Below are positions 27,861 through 37,881 of a DNA stretch of 64,000 nt, one piece after another. The translations under genes were made by a program, and so were the position numbers. The notes below the pieces were generated by a model that was not told the DNA's origin, ran no database searches, and saw only the letters and a program-made list of their open reading frames with translations. The DNA comes from RBG-16-49-21 sp040768125. GTDB taxonomy: Bacteria > Spirochaetota > UBA4802 > UBA5550. Every line of letters starts with the position of its first letter. Position 1 is the first letter of the stretch. The stretch is from positions 342,943 to 406,942 of the forward strand of contig JAXGNG010000004.1 of NCBI GenBank assembly GCA_040768125.1, read 5' to 3'.

Positions 27861-28538
27861 ATGCCGAATCCGGGGGACGGGGTGTACTACATAATAGGCG
27901 ATATCCACGGTCACTATGTCAGGCTGCTGGATCTCTACAGGAAACTGGAGGCGATGATGACGGCGAAGGACCGCCTCCTTTTCCTCGGGGACTATATCGA
28001 CCGCGGGGCGCATTCATACGAGGTGGTCGATTTCCTCGTCTACCTGTCGCGGATGAAGCGGGTGAATGCGATTTTTTTAAAAGGAAACCACGAGGACATG
28101 TTCATGAAGTACCTCCGCGGCGAGGACGGGGACGGCATCTACATCATGAACGGCGGAGACGCGACGCTGAGGAGCTATCGTTCGCACAGGGGAACGCTTG
28201 ATATGCCGTCGCATCATCGGAAATTTTTCGATTCCCTTCGGCTCTACCATGAAGAAGAGGATTTCATAGCGGTCCACGCGGGTCTGAACCCTGCAATCGG
28301 ACTTCTCGAAGCCCAGGATGCGCGGGATATGCTCTGGATCCGCGACGAGTTTTTCCGCTCGGATAGACGGTGGGAAAAGACGATTATTTTCGGCCATACT
28401 CCTGTTTCATATTTGAGTAAGGGCCATCCGATATATATTGACGATGAGCGCAACATCATTGGTATCGATTCCGGTGTAATTTTCGGGAATCCCATCGCCT
28501 GCCTCACCTGGCCGGAAAGAAAGGTCATCGAGGGATAG
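27861..28538 (+). CDS. PPP-family serine/threonine protein phosphatase (metallophosphoesterase)
   Basis: A 225-residue cytosolic phosphatase. All three PPP signature motifs are present: GDIHG (13-17), GDYIDRG (43-49) and GNHED (75-79), followed by a C-terminal FGHTPVS and IGIDSG. It resembles bacterial PrpA/PrpB-like or ApaH-like enzymes, which remove phosphate from proteins or nucleotides. Substrate unknown. Confidence 0.9.
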   Translation: MPNPGDGVYYIIGDIHGHYVRLLDLYRKLEAMMTAKDRLLFLGDYIDRGAHSYEVVDFLVYLSRMKRVNAIFLKGNHEDMFMKYLRGEDGDGIYIMNGGDATLRSYRSHRGTLDMPSHHRKFFDSLRLYHEEEDFIAVHAGLNPAIGLLEAQDARDMLWIRDEFFRSDRRWEKTIIFGHTPVSYLSKGHPIYIDDERNIIGIDSGVIFGNPIACLTWPERKVIEG

Positions 28539-28619
28539 GTGCGGGCAGGATGGCACCACGCTTGCCCCGTCTTGCCGGGAGTGCGTGACGCCATGAAGTC
28601 AGGAGGAAAGGGTGCGGTT

Positions 28620-29825
28620 ATGGGCATAGCGAAAAAAACGGCATGTGCGGCGGCAGCCATTGGCGTTGCGGCGGCATGCATGATGACTGATCTTTTCGGT
28701 GGGACCGAGTTCGATATCGTCGGGACCGTTGAGTCGGTGCGCGGGGACAGCATCATCACCATGCTGTTCGAAGAGCCGCCGCGTACCGGGACCTATTATG
28801 TCGTCGATGAAGGCACCGTGTACGCCACCGTGGAGGTCCGGGCAACGGAATACGTGAGGACGGGATCGAAGCGTTTCCGGGTCGTCGCGACGTACGCCCT
28901 GACGAACGCCATGTACGCCGCCATGATCAGGGCAGGCACCGATATCGGGATTCCGAAGGGATCGGGACGGACGGGACGCGAGTTCGGCGACGCGGGACGC
29001 GTCATCGAGAAGGGGCCCAGGTCCACGATCGTATGCCGAAAGGACGGGAAGGAGATGGTCCTCGTGCCCGAGGGAAAGTTCGTATTCGGCGCCAATGACG
29101 GGGAACGGGATGAATCACCGGAGCAGGTGGTATTCGTGCACGATTTCTATATCGACAAGTACGAGGTGTCGAACGAGGAATACGCGCGCTTCATCGAGGC
29201 ATCGGGTGCGCGTCCACCGCTTTCCTGGAAGGGGGAAGGGCCCCCTGAAGGGGAGCGCGCGCTCCCCGTGGCGGTAACTTACCACGAGGCGGAAGCCTAT
29301 GCGCGGTGGGCGGGGAAACGGCTTCCCACGGAGGAGGAGTGGGAAAAGGCGGCCCGGGGCCGCGGGAATCTCCCCGGTGAAGGGGGCGGCAACACGTACC
29401 GATATCCCTGGGGCGTATCATTCAACCCGGAGAAGGCAAACTGCGCGGAATTCTGGGCGGCGGAGAAAACCGGCGCCCATATAAAGATGCGGTTCCAGGT
29501 TGCCGTCGGGGGGCTGATGCCGATAACCGCCTTTGACTCCGAGGGCGCGTCTCCCTTCGGAGCGGTTAACATGGCGGGAAACGCGCGTGAATGGACGTCG
29601 AGCTGGTACATGCCCTATCGGGGGAATACGTCGAAGCAGGGAAAAGAGTACCGGATGTACGGCAGGCAATACAAGGTGGTCCGGGGCGGAGCGTGGTACA
29701 GCACACGTCACAGGCTGCGGGTCTCCAGCCGTGAGGTGGGTGGGGTACCGAGTCTTCACGCGGACAACCTCGCGGGATTCAGATGCGTCAGGGAGCCCGA
29801 TATTATCGATGCACGGGGAGATTGA
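28620..29825 (+). CDS. Sulfatase-modifying-factor-like (FGE fold) lipoprotein
   Basis: A 401-residue protein with an N-terminal signal segment and likely lipid attachment at Cys21 (GVAAAC). A small beta-rich domain (about 30-120) precedes a formylglycine-generating-enzyme-like domain (about 135-395): MVLVPEGKFVFGAND, DKYEVSNEEYARFI, KRLPTEEEWEKAARG, NMAGNAREWTSSWY and VRGGAWYSTRHRLRVSSRE. The active cysteine pair of true FGE is absent from the RGGAW segment, so it is probably a C-type-lectin-like scaffold and not a sulfatase activator. The ATG at 28620 lies behind AGGAGGAAAGGG; ATG 28593 is an alternative. Confidence 0.82.
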   Translation: MGIAKKTACAAAAIGVAAACMMTDLFGGTEFDIVGTVESVRGDSIITMLFEEPPRTGTYYVVDEGTVYATVEVRATEYVRTGSKRFRVVATYALTNAMYAAMIRAGTDIGIPKGSGRTGREFGDAGRVIEKGPRSTIVCRKDGKEMVLVPEGKFVFGANDGERDESPEQVVFVHDFYIDKYEVSNEEYARFIEASGARPPLSWKGEGPPEGERALPVAVTYHEAEAYARWAGKRLPTEEEWEKAARGRGNLPGEGGGNTYRYPWGVSFNPEKANCAEFWAAEKTGAHIKMRFQVAVGGLMPITAFDSEGASPFGAVNMAGNAREWTSSWYMPYRGNTSKQGKEYRMYGRQYKVVRGGAWYSTRHRLRVSSREVGGVPSLHADNLAGFRCVREPDIIDARGD

Positions 29826-29950
29826 CGAAGAGGTAACAGTCTCCCTGGAGGTTCGGAGCCACGCTCTTTTTTGACGTCCATGAAGAAAAGTTCTGTTTTT
29901 TCCGGCGGCGCTGTCGTAAACTATCCGATAGGTAGTATAATGAGGAAACC

Positions 29951-32158
29951 ATGAGATTTTTCCATTTTTTAGCGAGAAAAATCAGCTATACCTTCGCCAT
30001 TGCCTTCGTTACCGTTTTTGGAGGGTGGGTCGGCGGTCTCTTCGCGTTTTTCCTTGGGACCTCGTTCATCATCATCTCCTATGAAAAGCTGACGGAGTTC
30101 CTGATGCGGTGGCTTCCCCTTGCCGTAGCGGTTCCCGTTATCATCCATTACATTCAGTTCGGGCTTTTCACTCCCCTGGGGATACCGGCGTTTTTCAAGC
30201 CCCTCAGGGAGGTCAACACCGCATATCGGAACGGCCTCGAAATCCCCGAAGAAGACCTGGTGCGGGTCTATTCCAATTTTTCCGATCTCCCGATGTACAA
30301 CCTTCTCACGGCGTCGCTCAATACGCCTATGGCGGCCCTGATAATAATAGGGCTCATGTTCGTGGAGTACTACGTCAAGGGCGCCACGTCCCTGGCGGAA
30401 CTCCAGGCGATAATCAAGGTGACCAGCCTCACCCTCATCATCATCATGGTGCTGTACGGCATGTCCACGTACCTTATTACCGAGGCGATAACGAACCGGG
30501 AGCGGAGCCGTTTGTACAACATGATCCTCGAGAGGGGAATACGGATCAGGCCCAGGGCCCTGATCGGGATACGGATAAAATTCCTGTTCTTCGTGTGGCT
30601 CATGGTCATCACGCTCCTGACATTCGCGGCCCTCATGGAGAAGGTACGCTTTTTCGAGGAGTACAACCTTGCGCTCATGGCGGCCTATTTCGCCATATCG
30701 GTTCTCGCCAGTTTCCTCCTGATGCAGATCACCACCCGGTCCATCATGCGCATCCTGAACGACCTCATCAGGGTTACCAGGGCCATCGCTTCGGGGAAGC
30801 CCGCGGGCTACGAGGTGCTTTCCCTGGAGAGGGAGTTTACGTCCATCGCCTACGCGCTGATGGAAACAGCCCGGGAAATAGACGATTACCGGCGCGACAT
30901 CGAGGGGAAGGTCGCCCTCCGCACCGAGGAGCTCGAGGAGGCCCTCACGAGCCTTCGCAGCAGGGACGAGCAGATCCAGAAACAGCTCGATATGGCGAGC
31001 GTCATACAGCGGAGCATACTGCCCGGGAGGATCGACGACTGGAACGAGCTCCGGTTCGCCGTCCGGTACATGGCGATGGAAAAGATCGGCGGGGACTTCT
31101 ACGATGTGCAGCTCCTGAAGGAGGACAGGATCGGCGTCATGGTCGCCGACGTATCGGGGCACGGCATACCCGCGGCCCTCGTGACCACGATGGCGAAGAT
31201 GTCCTTCGACAACGCCGGTACGAAATACGAATCGCCGAAAAAGATATTCCAGGAGATGAACCAGAGTATTCTCGATCACGTGAAGACGCAGGATTACATG
31301 ACCTGCTTCCTGCTCGCCATCGACGATGATTACAATGTCGTGTATGCAAACGCGAGTCACCAGAAGGCGATACTCTTCCGCGGCGCGACCGGCTCCATAG
31401 AACTCCTGGACACGAACGGCCTGTTCATCGGCGCCATCGAGGAAGCGCGTGATACCTACGATGAGAAGAAAACCAGGATCGAATACGGCGATAAAATCGT
31501 ACTCTATACCGACGGCATACCCGAAGCGACCAACGATAATCGAGACGAGTATTCGAATAAACGTCTTGAGAACACGGTGGTCCGCAACGGGCATCTTCCG
31601 GCGGAGGAGTTCGCCGATGCGATACTTGACGATGTCCGGGGGTTCATGGGCGGCGCCCCCCTTTTCGACGATATCACGTTCCTGGTCATCGAACTTGTCC
31701 GTGACGAGGCGATCGACCTGATCAAGGACGCGAAGCGTCTCATCAGCTCTCACAAGTACCAGGAGGCCATCCAGGTGCTGGAAAAGGGCCTCGCGCAGTA
31801 TCCCGACAATCAGAAGATCCATTACAACCTCGCGAAAAACTATTTCCGGGTGAACGACTATGGGAAGGCGATACGGTCCATCGAGGCCTACACCGGGGCC
31901 GACCCCATGAACAAAAACGCATTCTACATAGGCGGCGCCGCGCACTACCAGCTGGGGGATTTCGACGTCGCACTGGAATATTTTGAAAAGGCCCTTGAAC
32001 TTGACCAGAATTTCGTCAATGCCCTTTTTGCCATGGGGATGGCCTATAAGAAGAAGGATGAAGCTGAAAAGGCGCGCCAGGCCTTTAACAGGGTCATCAG
32101 CATAGATCCGGACAACAGGATGGCCATGTTCCAGATCCGGAGCCTTGAGGGCAGGTAG
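29951..32158 (+). CDS. Membrane SpoIIE/PP2C-type phosphatase with HAMP and TPR domains
   Basis: A 735-residue signalling phosphatase. Six or so membrane helices lie in residues 10-260, then a HAMP-like linker (about 265-320) with a coiled coil (GKVALRTEELEEALTSL). The SpoIIE catalytic domain (about 340-575) shows the Asp motifs GGDFYDVQLL, VADVSGHGIPAALV and LYTDGIPEA. Three to four TPRs fill residues 600-735. Such enzymes dephosphorylate anti-sigma antagonists; the STAS protein at 50.7 kb is a possible but unproven partner. GAGGAAACC precedes the ATG. Confidence 0.9.
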   Translation: MRFFHFLARKISYTFAIAFVTVFGGWVGGLFAFFLGTSFIIISYEKLTEFLMRWLPLAVAVPVIIHYIQFGLFTPLGIPAFFKPLREVNTAYRNGLEIPEEDLVRVYSNFSDLPMYNLLTASLNTPMAALIIIGLMFVEYYVKGATSLAELQAIIKVTSLTLIIIMVLYGMSTYLITEAITNRERSRLYNMILERGIRIRPRALIGIRIKFLFFVWLMVITLLTFAALMEKVRFFEEYNLALMAAYFAISVLASFLLMQITTRSIMRILNDLIRVTRAIASGKPAGYEVLSLEREFTSIAYALMETAREIDDYRRDIEGKVALRTEELEEALTSLRSRDEQIQKQLDMASVIQRSILPGRIDDWNELRFAVRYMAMEKIGGDFYDVQLLKEDRIGVMVADVSGHGIPAALVTTMAKMSFDNAGTKYESPKKIFQEMNQSILDHVKTQDYMTCFLLAIDDDYNVVYANASHQKAILFRGATGSIELLDTNGLFIGAIEEARDTYDEKKTRIEYGDKIVLYTDGIPEATNDNRDEYSNKRLENTVVRNGHLPAEEFADAILDDVRGFMGGAPLFDDITFLVIELVRDEAIDLIKDAKRLISSHKYQEAIQVLEKGLAQYPDNQKIHYNLAKNYFRVNDYGKAIRSIEAYTGADPMNKNAFYIGGAAHYQLGDFDVALEYFEKALELDQNFVNALFAMGMAYKKKDEAEKARQAFNRVISIDPDNRMAMFQIRSLEGR

Positions 32159-32272
32159 ATCGCGACTTACCCCGCATCGACGAAACCCTTTTCACGGCAA
32201 TGATCATTACCGCGCTCCCGAATGGTAATATTGTACTTGCCCGGCGGTGAGGGCACCGGGTAGAATTGACCC

Positions 32273-33319
32273 ATGGAAAAGCCCCTGGTCAAGAACAGCA
32301 CGATCGGCGAACTGGAGGCGTATTTTCTCTCCATCGGGGAAAAGAGCTATCGCGCGAAACAGTTGATCAATTGGTTATACGAGAAGAACGTCGAATCATT
32401 CCATGATATGACAAATTTTCCCAGGTCCCTGAGAGAACGACTCGACGGGGACTTCGACCTCCATGCCCTTGTCCCACGGGAAAGGCTCGTGTCGAACCTG
32501 GATGGCACGGAAAAATATCTTTTCGGCACACGAGACGGTAACACCATAGAATCGGTTCTCATCAAAAACCAGGGTACCGATGACGGCAGGCTCACCATCT
32601 GCATTTCAAGCCAGGTGGGATGCGCAATGGGGTGCAGTTTTTGCGAGACGGCGAAGGGAGGGTTCGTGCGGAACCTGCGTGCCGGTGAGATCGTCGACCA
32701 GGTATGCCACGTGCGGAGGATGTCCGGCCTTCGGAACAACAACATCGTGTTCATGGGCATGGGGGAACCGCTGATGAATTACGATAATGTCATGCGCGCC
32801 GCGGATATAATGAATTATTCCTTCGGATTTCACATCTCTACACGGAAGATAACCGTTTCGACGTGCGGAATACTTGACGGTATCGAGAGGTTCATCGACG
32901 AGGTGCGGCCCTACAACCTCGCCCTGTCGCTGAACGATACCGTGCCGGAGAAGCGCGCGAGGATCATGCCGGTGGAGAAGCGCTTTCCCTTCGCCGAGAT
33001 ATCCGCGCTGCTGGAGAGGAAATTTCCCGCTTCCAGGAACAGGCTCACCGTGGTCTATGTTATGAGGGACGATAACATATCCGAGGAAGACGCCAGGCGC
33101 CTGAAGAAGCTCCTCCGGAGCCACAGGATTAAGCTGAACCTCGTGCCTCTCAACGACGGATCCCACGGATATGCCCCTCCCGATGAGGATGCCGTCCGTC
33201 GCTTCGTGCACTCACTGGAAATAATGAACGTTCCCGTGAACCTGAGGAAAAGCTTCGGGAGGGATATCTTCGGTGCCTGCGGACAGCTCGCGGGCAGGAA
33301 GGCCGAATCTGAAAGGTAA
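32273..33319 (+). CDS. rlmN: Dual-specificity RNA methyltransferase RlmN
   Basis: A 348-residue radical SAM enzyme that methylates C2 of A2503 in 23S rRNA and A37 of some tRNAs. The iron-sulfur cluster ligands are Cys117, Cys121 and Cys124 (GCAMGCSFC), and the methyl-carrying cysteine is Cys336 in GACGQLAG. MGMGEPLMN and the closing RKSFGRDIFGACG are family signatures. Length is normal. Confidence 0.96.
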   Translation: MEKPLVKNSTIGELEAYFLSIGEKSYRAKQLINWLYEKNVESFHDMTNFPRSLRERLDGDFDLHALVPRERLVSNLDGTEKYLFGTRDGNTIESVLIKNQGTDDGRLTICISSQVGCAMGCSFCETAKGGFVRNLRAGEIVDQVCHVRRMSGLRNNNIVFMGMGEPLMNYDNVMRAADIMNYSFGFHISTRKITVSTCGILDGIERFIDEVRPYNLALSLNDTVPEKRARIMPVEKRFPFAEISALLERKFPASRNRLTVVYVMRDDNISEEDARRLKKLLRSHRIKLNLVPLNDGSHGYAPPDEDAVRRFVHSLEIMNVPVNLRKSFGRDIFGACGQLAGRKAESER

Positions 33320-33443
33320 TGTATTTGACTTTTCGCCAAGCGGGGGACATAAGGGTCTCCCGTACGTTCTCATCGCCCGTACGCGTCGCGACGGGGGGCT
33401 GAATACACGGCAGTAAGGCCGGAGAGAAGGCAGGGAAGTGTTC

Positions 33444-35750
33444 ATGTCGTCATTCCTGACAATCGCGGGTAAAGTTGCACGGTGGATTATCGCGCGACGT
33501 CGTCTTATTTTTATCTATATTCCCGGGGGGCTCGCAGTATTCTTTACGGCCTTTGTCTTCGTGGTCTTTCTCATGTGGAGAAGCGACCGCGCCGAGGCGT
33601 TGAACAGGCTCGCGAAGTACAAGCAGCTCATCGACAGGACCGAGGAACTGGAACGGGGCTATGTCTATAACTATTCCGACGTCGATGTCACGGCGAAGGT
33701 GGTCGATATACCGACGCGCATATACGACCGCAACGGCGAGATAATCGGGGAATTCTTCGAGCAGAAACGGGAGATCGTGCCCTATGATTATATCCCGGAC
33801 TGGCTCATCAAGGGCGTCATCGCCAGCGAGGACCGCGATTTCTATGAACATTCCGGCATCAGCTACAGGGGGATTTTTCGGGCCTTCCTGGTGAACCTGG
33901 CCCATTTCAGGGTGGTCCAGGGAGGGAGCACCATCACCCAGCAGCTCGCCAAGGTCCTCTTCACCGACATGGAGCGAAATCTCAAGAGAAAGATATACGA
34001 GAGCTTCTGCGCCAGGGAGATCGAAAAGAGATACGATAAGCAGGACATACTCTCCATGTACCTGAACCTGATCTATTTCGGGAACGGTGCCTACGGGGTG
34101 GAATCGGCGGCGAAGATGTTTTTCGGCATATCGGTGAAGGAGCTGACCATGGCGGAGTGCGCCATGGTCGTGGCCACCATATCGAATCCCGGCATCTATT
34201 CGCCCATATCGGATCTTGACGCCTCCCTGAAAAAAACCCGCCGCATCCTGGAATCCCTCGCGGACGCGGGTTTCATCTCCGAAGGGGGCGTGGGCCCCGC
34301 CTACGATCGTTTTACCCGTAAATGGGACGTGGCCTATGATGAGAAAGGGGAAGCGGTTTCATCCCTCGTCGGGAGTTTTATCCTGAGCTCATACCGCGTT
34401 AACAGGGCCCCCTTCTTCAACGAGGGGATCAGGAGGGTCCTCGTGGAGAAATTCGGCGAGGACGCGGTAAAAAAAGGCGGTCTCAAGGTATATACGACCA
34501 TCGACGGGGAAAAGCAGGACATCGCATCCAGGGTCATGAAGGCCGGTATCCTCCGGCAGAGGGAATACCACCAGGGACTTGCAACAAGGATAAAGGACCC
34601 CCGGAAGGCTGAGGAAGAGAAATTAAAGGTGGAACAGATCCAGGGAGCGTTGGTGACGATCGATCCCGCCACGGGGGAAATCCTTGCCCACGTCGGCGGT
34701 TATGAATTCAGCACGAGAAATCAGAACGACAGCGTGACCCAGATACGGCGCCAGCCTGGTTCCTCATTCAAGCCGATCATCTACGCGTCGGCAGTCGAGG
34801 GGCGCGACGTGACACCCTCGACCGTCTTCAAAGACGAAAAAACCGTTTTCAAGGGCGGGTATACCCCGAGGAATTACGACGGCCGCTATGCCGGGGATGT
34901 CATCGTCAGGGAGGCGTTGAAGAAATCGATCAACATCGTGGCCGTGAAGGTGCTTGAAAAAGCCGGCTATGACGGTGTGTTCCGAATACTGAAGAAGGGC
35001 CTGTATTGCACAGACGCCGAGATGAGTGATCGTTTCGGGAAAACCCTCTCCCTCGCGCTCGGAACCTACGAGCTCTCCCCCATGGAAAACTGCGCCCTCA
35101 ACTCGATACTCGTCAACGGGGGGGAATACGTGCTCCCGTACGGGCTGCGGCGCGTGAAGGATTACAACGATACCGTCGTGTGGGATTACGAGGAAGAGAT
35201 CGCGCGAATCGTCGGGGAGAGACGAAAGGAGCTGGGAACGATCATCGACCCGGTGGCGTGCGCGGTGACCCTTTCAATGCTGAAGGGCGTTTTCGAGGAA
35301 GGGGGAACGGCGCAGAACGCGTTCCGGGGGAGGAAGGTCGAATTCCCCGTGGCGGGGAAGACGGGGACTTCTTCGAATTACGTCGATGCCTGGTTCATCG
35401 GCTACACATCCGACTCGGTGACCGCGGTATGGATCGGGAACAGGGAGGGTGCCATCAGCCTGGGATCCGGCCGGGCGGGGGGGGCGATCGCGGCCCCGCT
35501 CTGGGCTGAATATATCGTGGAATCGAAAAGGGGGGAGCACCCGGGAGATTTCATGGTCCCGGAAGAGGGCGTATCCTACGAGACCATTTGCCTCGACTCC
35601 GGCGAGGTGGCCGCGAAAAACGGGAAATGTCCCCGGGTGGCCAGAAACGTTATCTATTACTCGGGGACCGAGCCGGGACGCTACTGCCATATCCATGCCG
35701 GCGACAAGGGTGAAAACCCCGGCGCTGAAGAAGGAGGCGGTTCACGATGA
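33444..35750 (+). CDS. Class A penicillin-binding protein (PBP1A type)
   Basis: A 768-residue bifunctional peptidoglycan synthase anchored by one helix (about 22-48). The GT51 transglycosylase domain (about 90-270) shows ASEDRDFYEHSGI, GGSTITQQLAK and RKIYESFCAREIEKRY. The transpeptidase has the Ser-x-x-Lys PGSSFKPIIY and the KTGTSSNYVDAWFIGYT box. The in-frame GTG at 33438 is an alternative start. The M23 peptidase gene overlaps its stop by four bases, suggesting coupled expression of synthesis and trimming enzymes. Confidence 0.94.
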   Translation: MSSFLTIAGKVARWIIARRRLIFIYIPGGLAVFFTAFVFVVFLMWRSDRAEALNRLAKYKQLIDRTEELERGYVYNYSDVDVTAKVVDIPTRIYDRNGEIIGEFFEQKREIVPYDYIPDWLIKGVIASEDRDFYEHSGISYRGIFRAFLVNLAHFRVVQGGSTITQQLAKVLFTDMERNLKRKIYESFCAREIEKRYDKQDILSMYLNLIYFGNGAYGVESAAKMFFGISVKELTMAECAMVVATISNPGIYSPISDLDASLKKTRRILESLADAGFISEGGVGPAYDRFTRKWDVAYDEKGEAVSSLVGSFILSSYRVNRAPFFNEGIRRVLVEKFGEDAVKKGGLKVYTTIDGEKQDIASRVMKAGILRQREYHQGLATRIKDPRKAEEEKLKVEQIQGALVTIDPATGEILAHVGGYEFSTRNQNDSVTQIRRQPGSSFKPIIYASAVEGRDVTPSTVFKDEKTVFKGGYTPRNYDGRYAGDVIVREALKKSINIVAVKVLEKAGYDGVFRILKKGLYCTDAEMSDRFGKTLSLALGTYELSPMENCALNSILVNGGEYVLPYGLRRVKDYNDTVVWDYEEEIARIVGERRKELGTIIDPVACAVTLSMLKGVFEEGGTAQNAFRGRKVEFPVAGKTGTSSNYVDAWFIGYTSDSVTAVWIGNREGAISLGSGRAGGAIAAPLWAEYIVESKRGEHPGDFMVPEEGVSYETICLDSGEVAAKNGKCPRVARNVIYYSGTEPGRYCHIHAGDKGENPGAEEGGGSR

Positions 35751-36610
35751 GAGAGAGGTGTATCATGTACGCGGCGATCCTTTGCAGTGCGGCGATCATG
35801 GCGTCATTCCGCTGGCCCCTCGTCGACGGCAGTATCACGTCGACCTTCGGCGAATCGCGATGGGACCATTTTCATGACGGCATCGACATGGTCTCCGGGG
35901 ACCCGAAGGTTTTTCCCGTCGAGGCCGGTGCGCTCCTTTTCTTCTGGGATCGGGCGATCTTTCCCCTGGAGAATTACCCCGGCGGTGGAAACTACTCCAT
36001 ACTGGAGCATCGCAACGGTCTCTGTTCGATATACATGCACCTTGAAAACGGGTTGCCGCGGAAAAGCATCTTTACCAACGGGGACCCCGTCGGCATAATG
36101 GGGAATACCGGCCATTCCTTCGCACGCCATATACACTTTTCCATTGTACGGCCCGCGGAGGGCGTGTCCGTCAATCCCATGACGCTCCTGCCCGCAATGG
36201 AGGACGGCGCGCCGCCGAGGATCGACGAGATCGCATTCCGGATAGGAGAGAAAATAGTCATCGTTCGCGACGGGGCGGACATACGGCTGACCCGGCATTA
36301 TCCGCTCCTGGTGAAGATCAGCGACAGCGTGTCGGGGAAAGGAGCCATGGGCGTATTCCGTCTCTCTGCGTCGCATAACGGAAAGAAGGTCACCGAGGTC
36401 GAGTTCAGGGACATCGCGCGTTCTCCCCGGGGGGCCCGCGTCAGTGGAATGGGCTTCAACAGGCTCTTTGACCGCGACGGGTATTATAAAATTGAGAATA
36501 TTGTCTATGCGGAAGGGGTGAACAGGGTCGAGATCTCCGCCTCGGATTACGCGGGAAACCGCGCCGACAAAGCGTTCGCGTTCAACGTAAAGCTGGACAT
36601 GCACGAGTAA
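35747..36610 (+). CDS. M23-family metallopeptidase, probable peptidoglycan hydrolase or activator
   Basis: A 287-residue exported protein with an N-terminal hydrophobic segment. The M23 zinc site looks complete: His43 and Asp47 (FHDGID), Tyr/His near SIYMHLE (95-101) and His128-x-His130 (RHIHF), so it should be catalytically active, unlike some M23 scaffolds. The C-terminal half (about 165-285) resembles an Ig-like or fibronectin-like beta domain. The ATG overlaps the PBP1A stop codon, and a CorC-type gene starts three bases after its stop. Confidence 0.88.
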   Translation: MRERCIMYAAILCSAAIMASFRWPLVDGSITSTFGESRWDHFHDGIDMVSGDPKVFPVEAGALLFFWDRAIFPLENYPGGGNYSILEHRNGLCSIYMHLENGLPRKSIFTNGDPVGIMGNTGHSFARHIHFSIVRPAEGVSVNPMTLLPAMEDGAPPRIDEIAFRIGEKIVIVRDGADIRLTRHYPLLVKISDSVSGKGAMGVFRLSASHNGKKVTEVEFRDIARSPRGARVSGMGFNRLFDRDGYYKIENIVYAEGVNRVEISASDYAGNRADKAFAFNVKLDMHE

Positions 36611-36612
36611 AG

Positions 36613-37881
36613 ATGGAACAGTTCGCCCAGGAGATTTCCATTCTCGTCGCATGCCTGCTTTTATCGGCTTTTTTTTCAGGATCCGAGAGCGCACTTTTTT
36701 CGCTGACGAAAGCGGACCTTCACCGCATCTCCCATTCGGAGAACCGGAGGGAGCGATCGCTCCACCGGCTGATGAAAGACCCCCAGCGGATACTTCTCAC
36801 GATATTGATCGGGAACCTTTTCGTCAACCTGGCGGTCACGGCCCTGTCGACGAGGCTGCTCCTGGCGGTCTGGAATCAGTACGGGCACATTGTCTCCATC
36901 GCCATCGTCACGCCCCTTATCGTCATCCTGTGTGAAATCGTGCCGAAGTCGGTGGCCATCAGCTCCTATCGTACAATATCGCGGCTGGTCATGCCGCCCC
37001 TCCTGTTCTTTCACAAGCTCCTGATACCCATCAGGTACCTTCTCATGCTATTCACGGACGCGATGATCAGGGTTTTTCACCTCGATTTAAGCCACGGCAA
37101 GATAACGAGGGACGAACTCGGGCACGCCGTCCGCCTCGGCCAAGAGCGGGGGGTGATCCGAAAGGAAGAAGGGGACTTCATTAAAAACGTCCTCAGGTTT
37201 TCAAAAAGAGACGGGTACAACGTGATGTTCCCCCGGAACAGCGCCGTCTTCATGCCCCTGGGGACCCCGGTAAAGGAAGCGCTGCGGCTCTTCCTCGAAC
37301 ACAGGGTGATACGGATACCCGTCTACAGGGACGACCTGGATCACGTGGTGGGCGTGGTTGATTCACGGGAGCTCATCCCATGCAGGCTTGGATACCGACA
37401 GCCGCAGAACATAAACTCCTTCGTGCGGGAGATCCCTTTTTTCCCCGCCTCGCGCGACCTTCATGACCTCTTGAGCGATTTCCTCGCGGGAGGTATACAG
37501 ATCGCCATACTTGTCGACGAGTATGGAGGCACCGCGGGGGTGGTAACGCTCAACAAGCTCCTTTCGGAGCTCATGGGGCGTGACCTGACGAGGTGGGATG
37601 ATAACGCGCGTCATGAAGTCCGAAAGCTCGGCGAGGGATCATGGATCGTGCCGGGGACAATGCAGCTGGACGACTTCAACAGCGCCTTCCGGGAGGATAT
37701 CGCGAGCGACGATTCGGACACACTGGGGGGCTACATAATCGAAAAGCTTTCCTATATTCCGAAGAGGGGTGACGAGCTTAGAATAGCCCGTCATCACCTG
37801 AGGGTGAGGCTGGTGAGGAAAAACAAGATAGAGAGCGTTGAAGTGGTTATTGCCGAAGGCGGGGAGGAAACGGGGAAATGA
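36613..37881 (+). CDS. CNNM/CorC-HlyC family membrane protein (DUF21-CBS)
   Basis: A 422-residue protein. The DUF21 membrane domain (about 1-190, opening with SAFFSGSESALFSLTKADLHRI) is followed by a CBS pair (about 205-325) and a C-terminal CorC/HlyC transporter-associated domain (about 335-415). The family is tied to Mg2+ or Co2+ homeostasis, although older annotations call it haemolysin. It overlaps a paralogue by four bases. Confidence 0.9.
   Translation: MEQFAQEISILVACLLLSAFFSGSESALFSLTKADLHRISHSENRRERSLHRLMKDPQRILLTILIGNLFVNLAVTALSTRLLLAVWNQYGHIVSIAIVTPLIVILCEIVPKSVAISSYRTISRLVMPPLLFFHKLLIPIRYLLMLFTDAMIRVFHLDLSHGKITRDELGHAVRLGQERGVIRKEEGDFIKNVLRFSKRDGYNVMFPRNSAVFMPLGTPVKEALRLFLEHRVIRIPVYRDDLDHVVGVVDSRELIPCRLGYRQPQNINSFVREIPFFPASRDLHDLLSDFLAGGIQIAILVDEYGGTAGVVTLNKLLSELMGRDLTRWDDNARHEVRKLGEGSWIVPGTMQLDDFNSAFREDIASDDSDTLGGYIIEKLSYIPKRGDELRIARHHLRVRLVRKNKIESVEVVIAEGGEETGK

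Noticed and set aside
29936..29941. An exact TATAAT just before the SpoIIE-type phosphatase gene
   Set aside because: No -35 box at a usable distance, and the box would put the transcription start on the ribosome-binding site or start codon.
29969..31945. A 658-codon minus-strand open frame opposite the SpoIIE-type phosphatase gene
   Set aside because: It mirrors a well-supported gene, has a composition unlike real proteins (His/Arg/Gly/Val-rich) and no Shine-Dalgarno or family motif. GC-rich codon use explains it, as for the similar frames at 23233-24627, 6822-7772 and 21159-22316.
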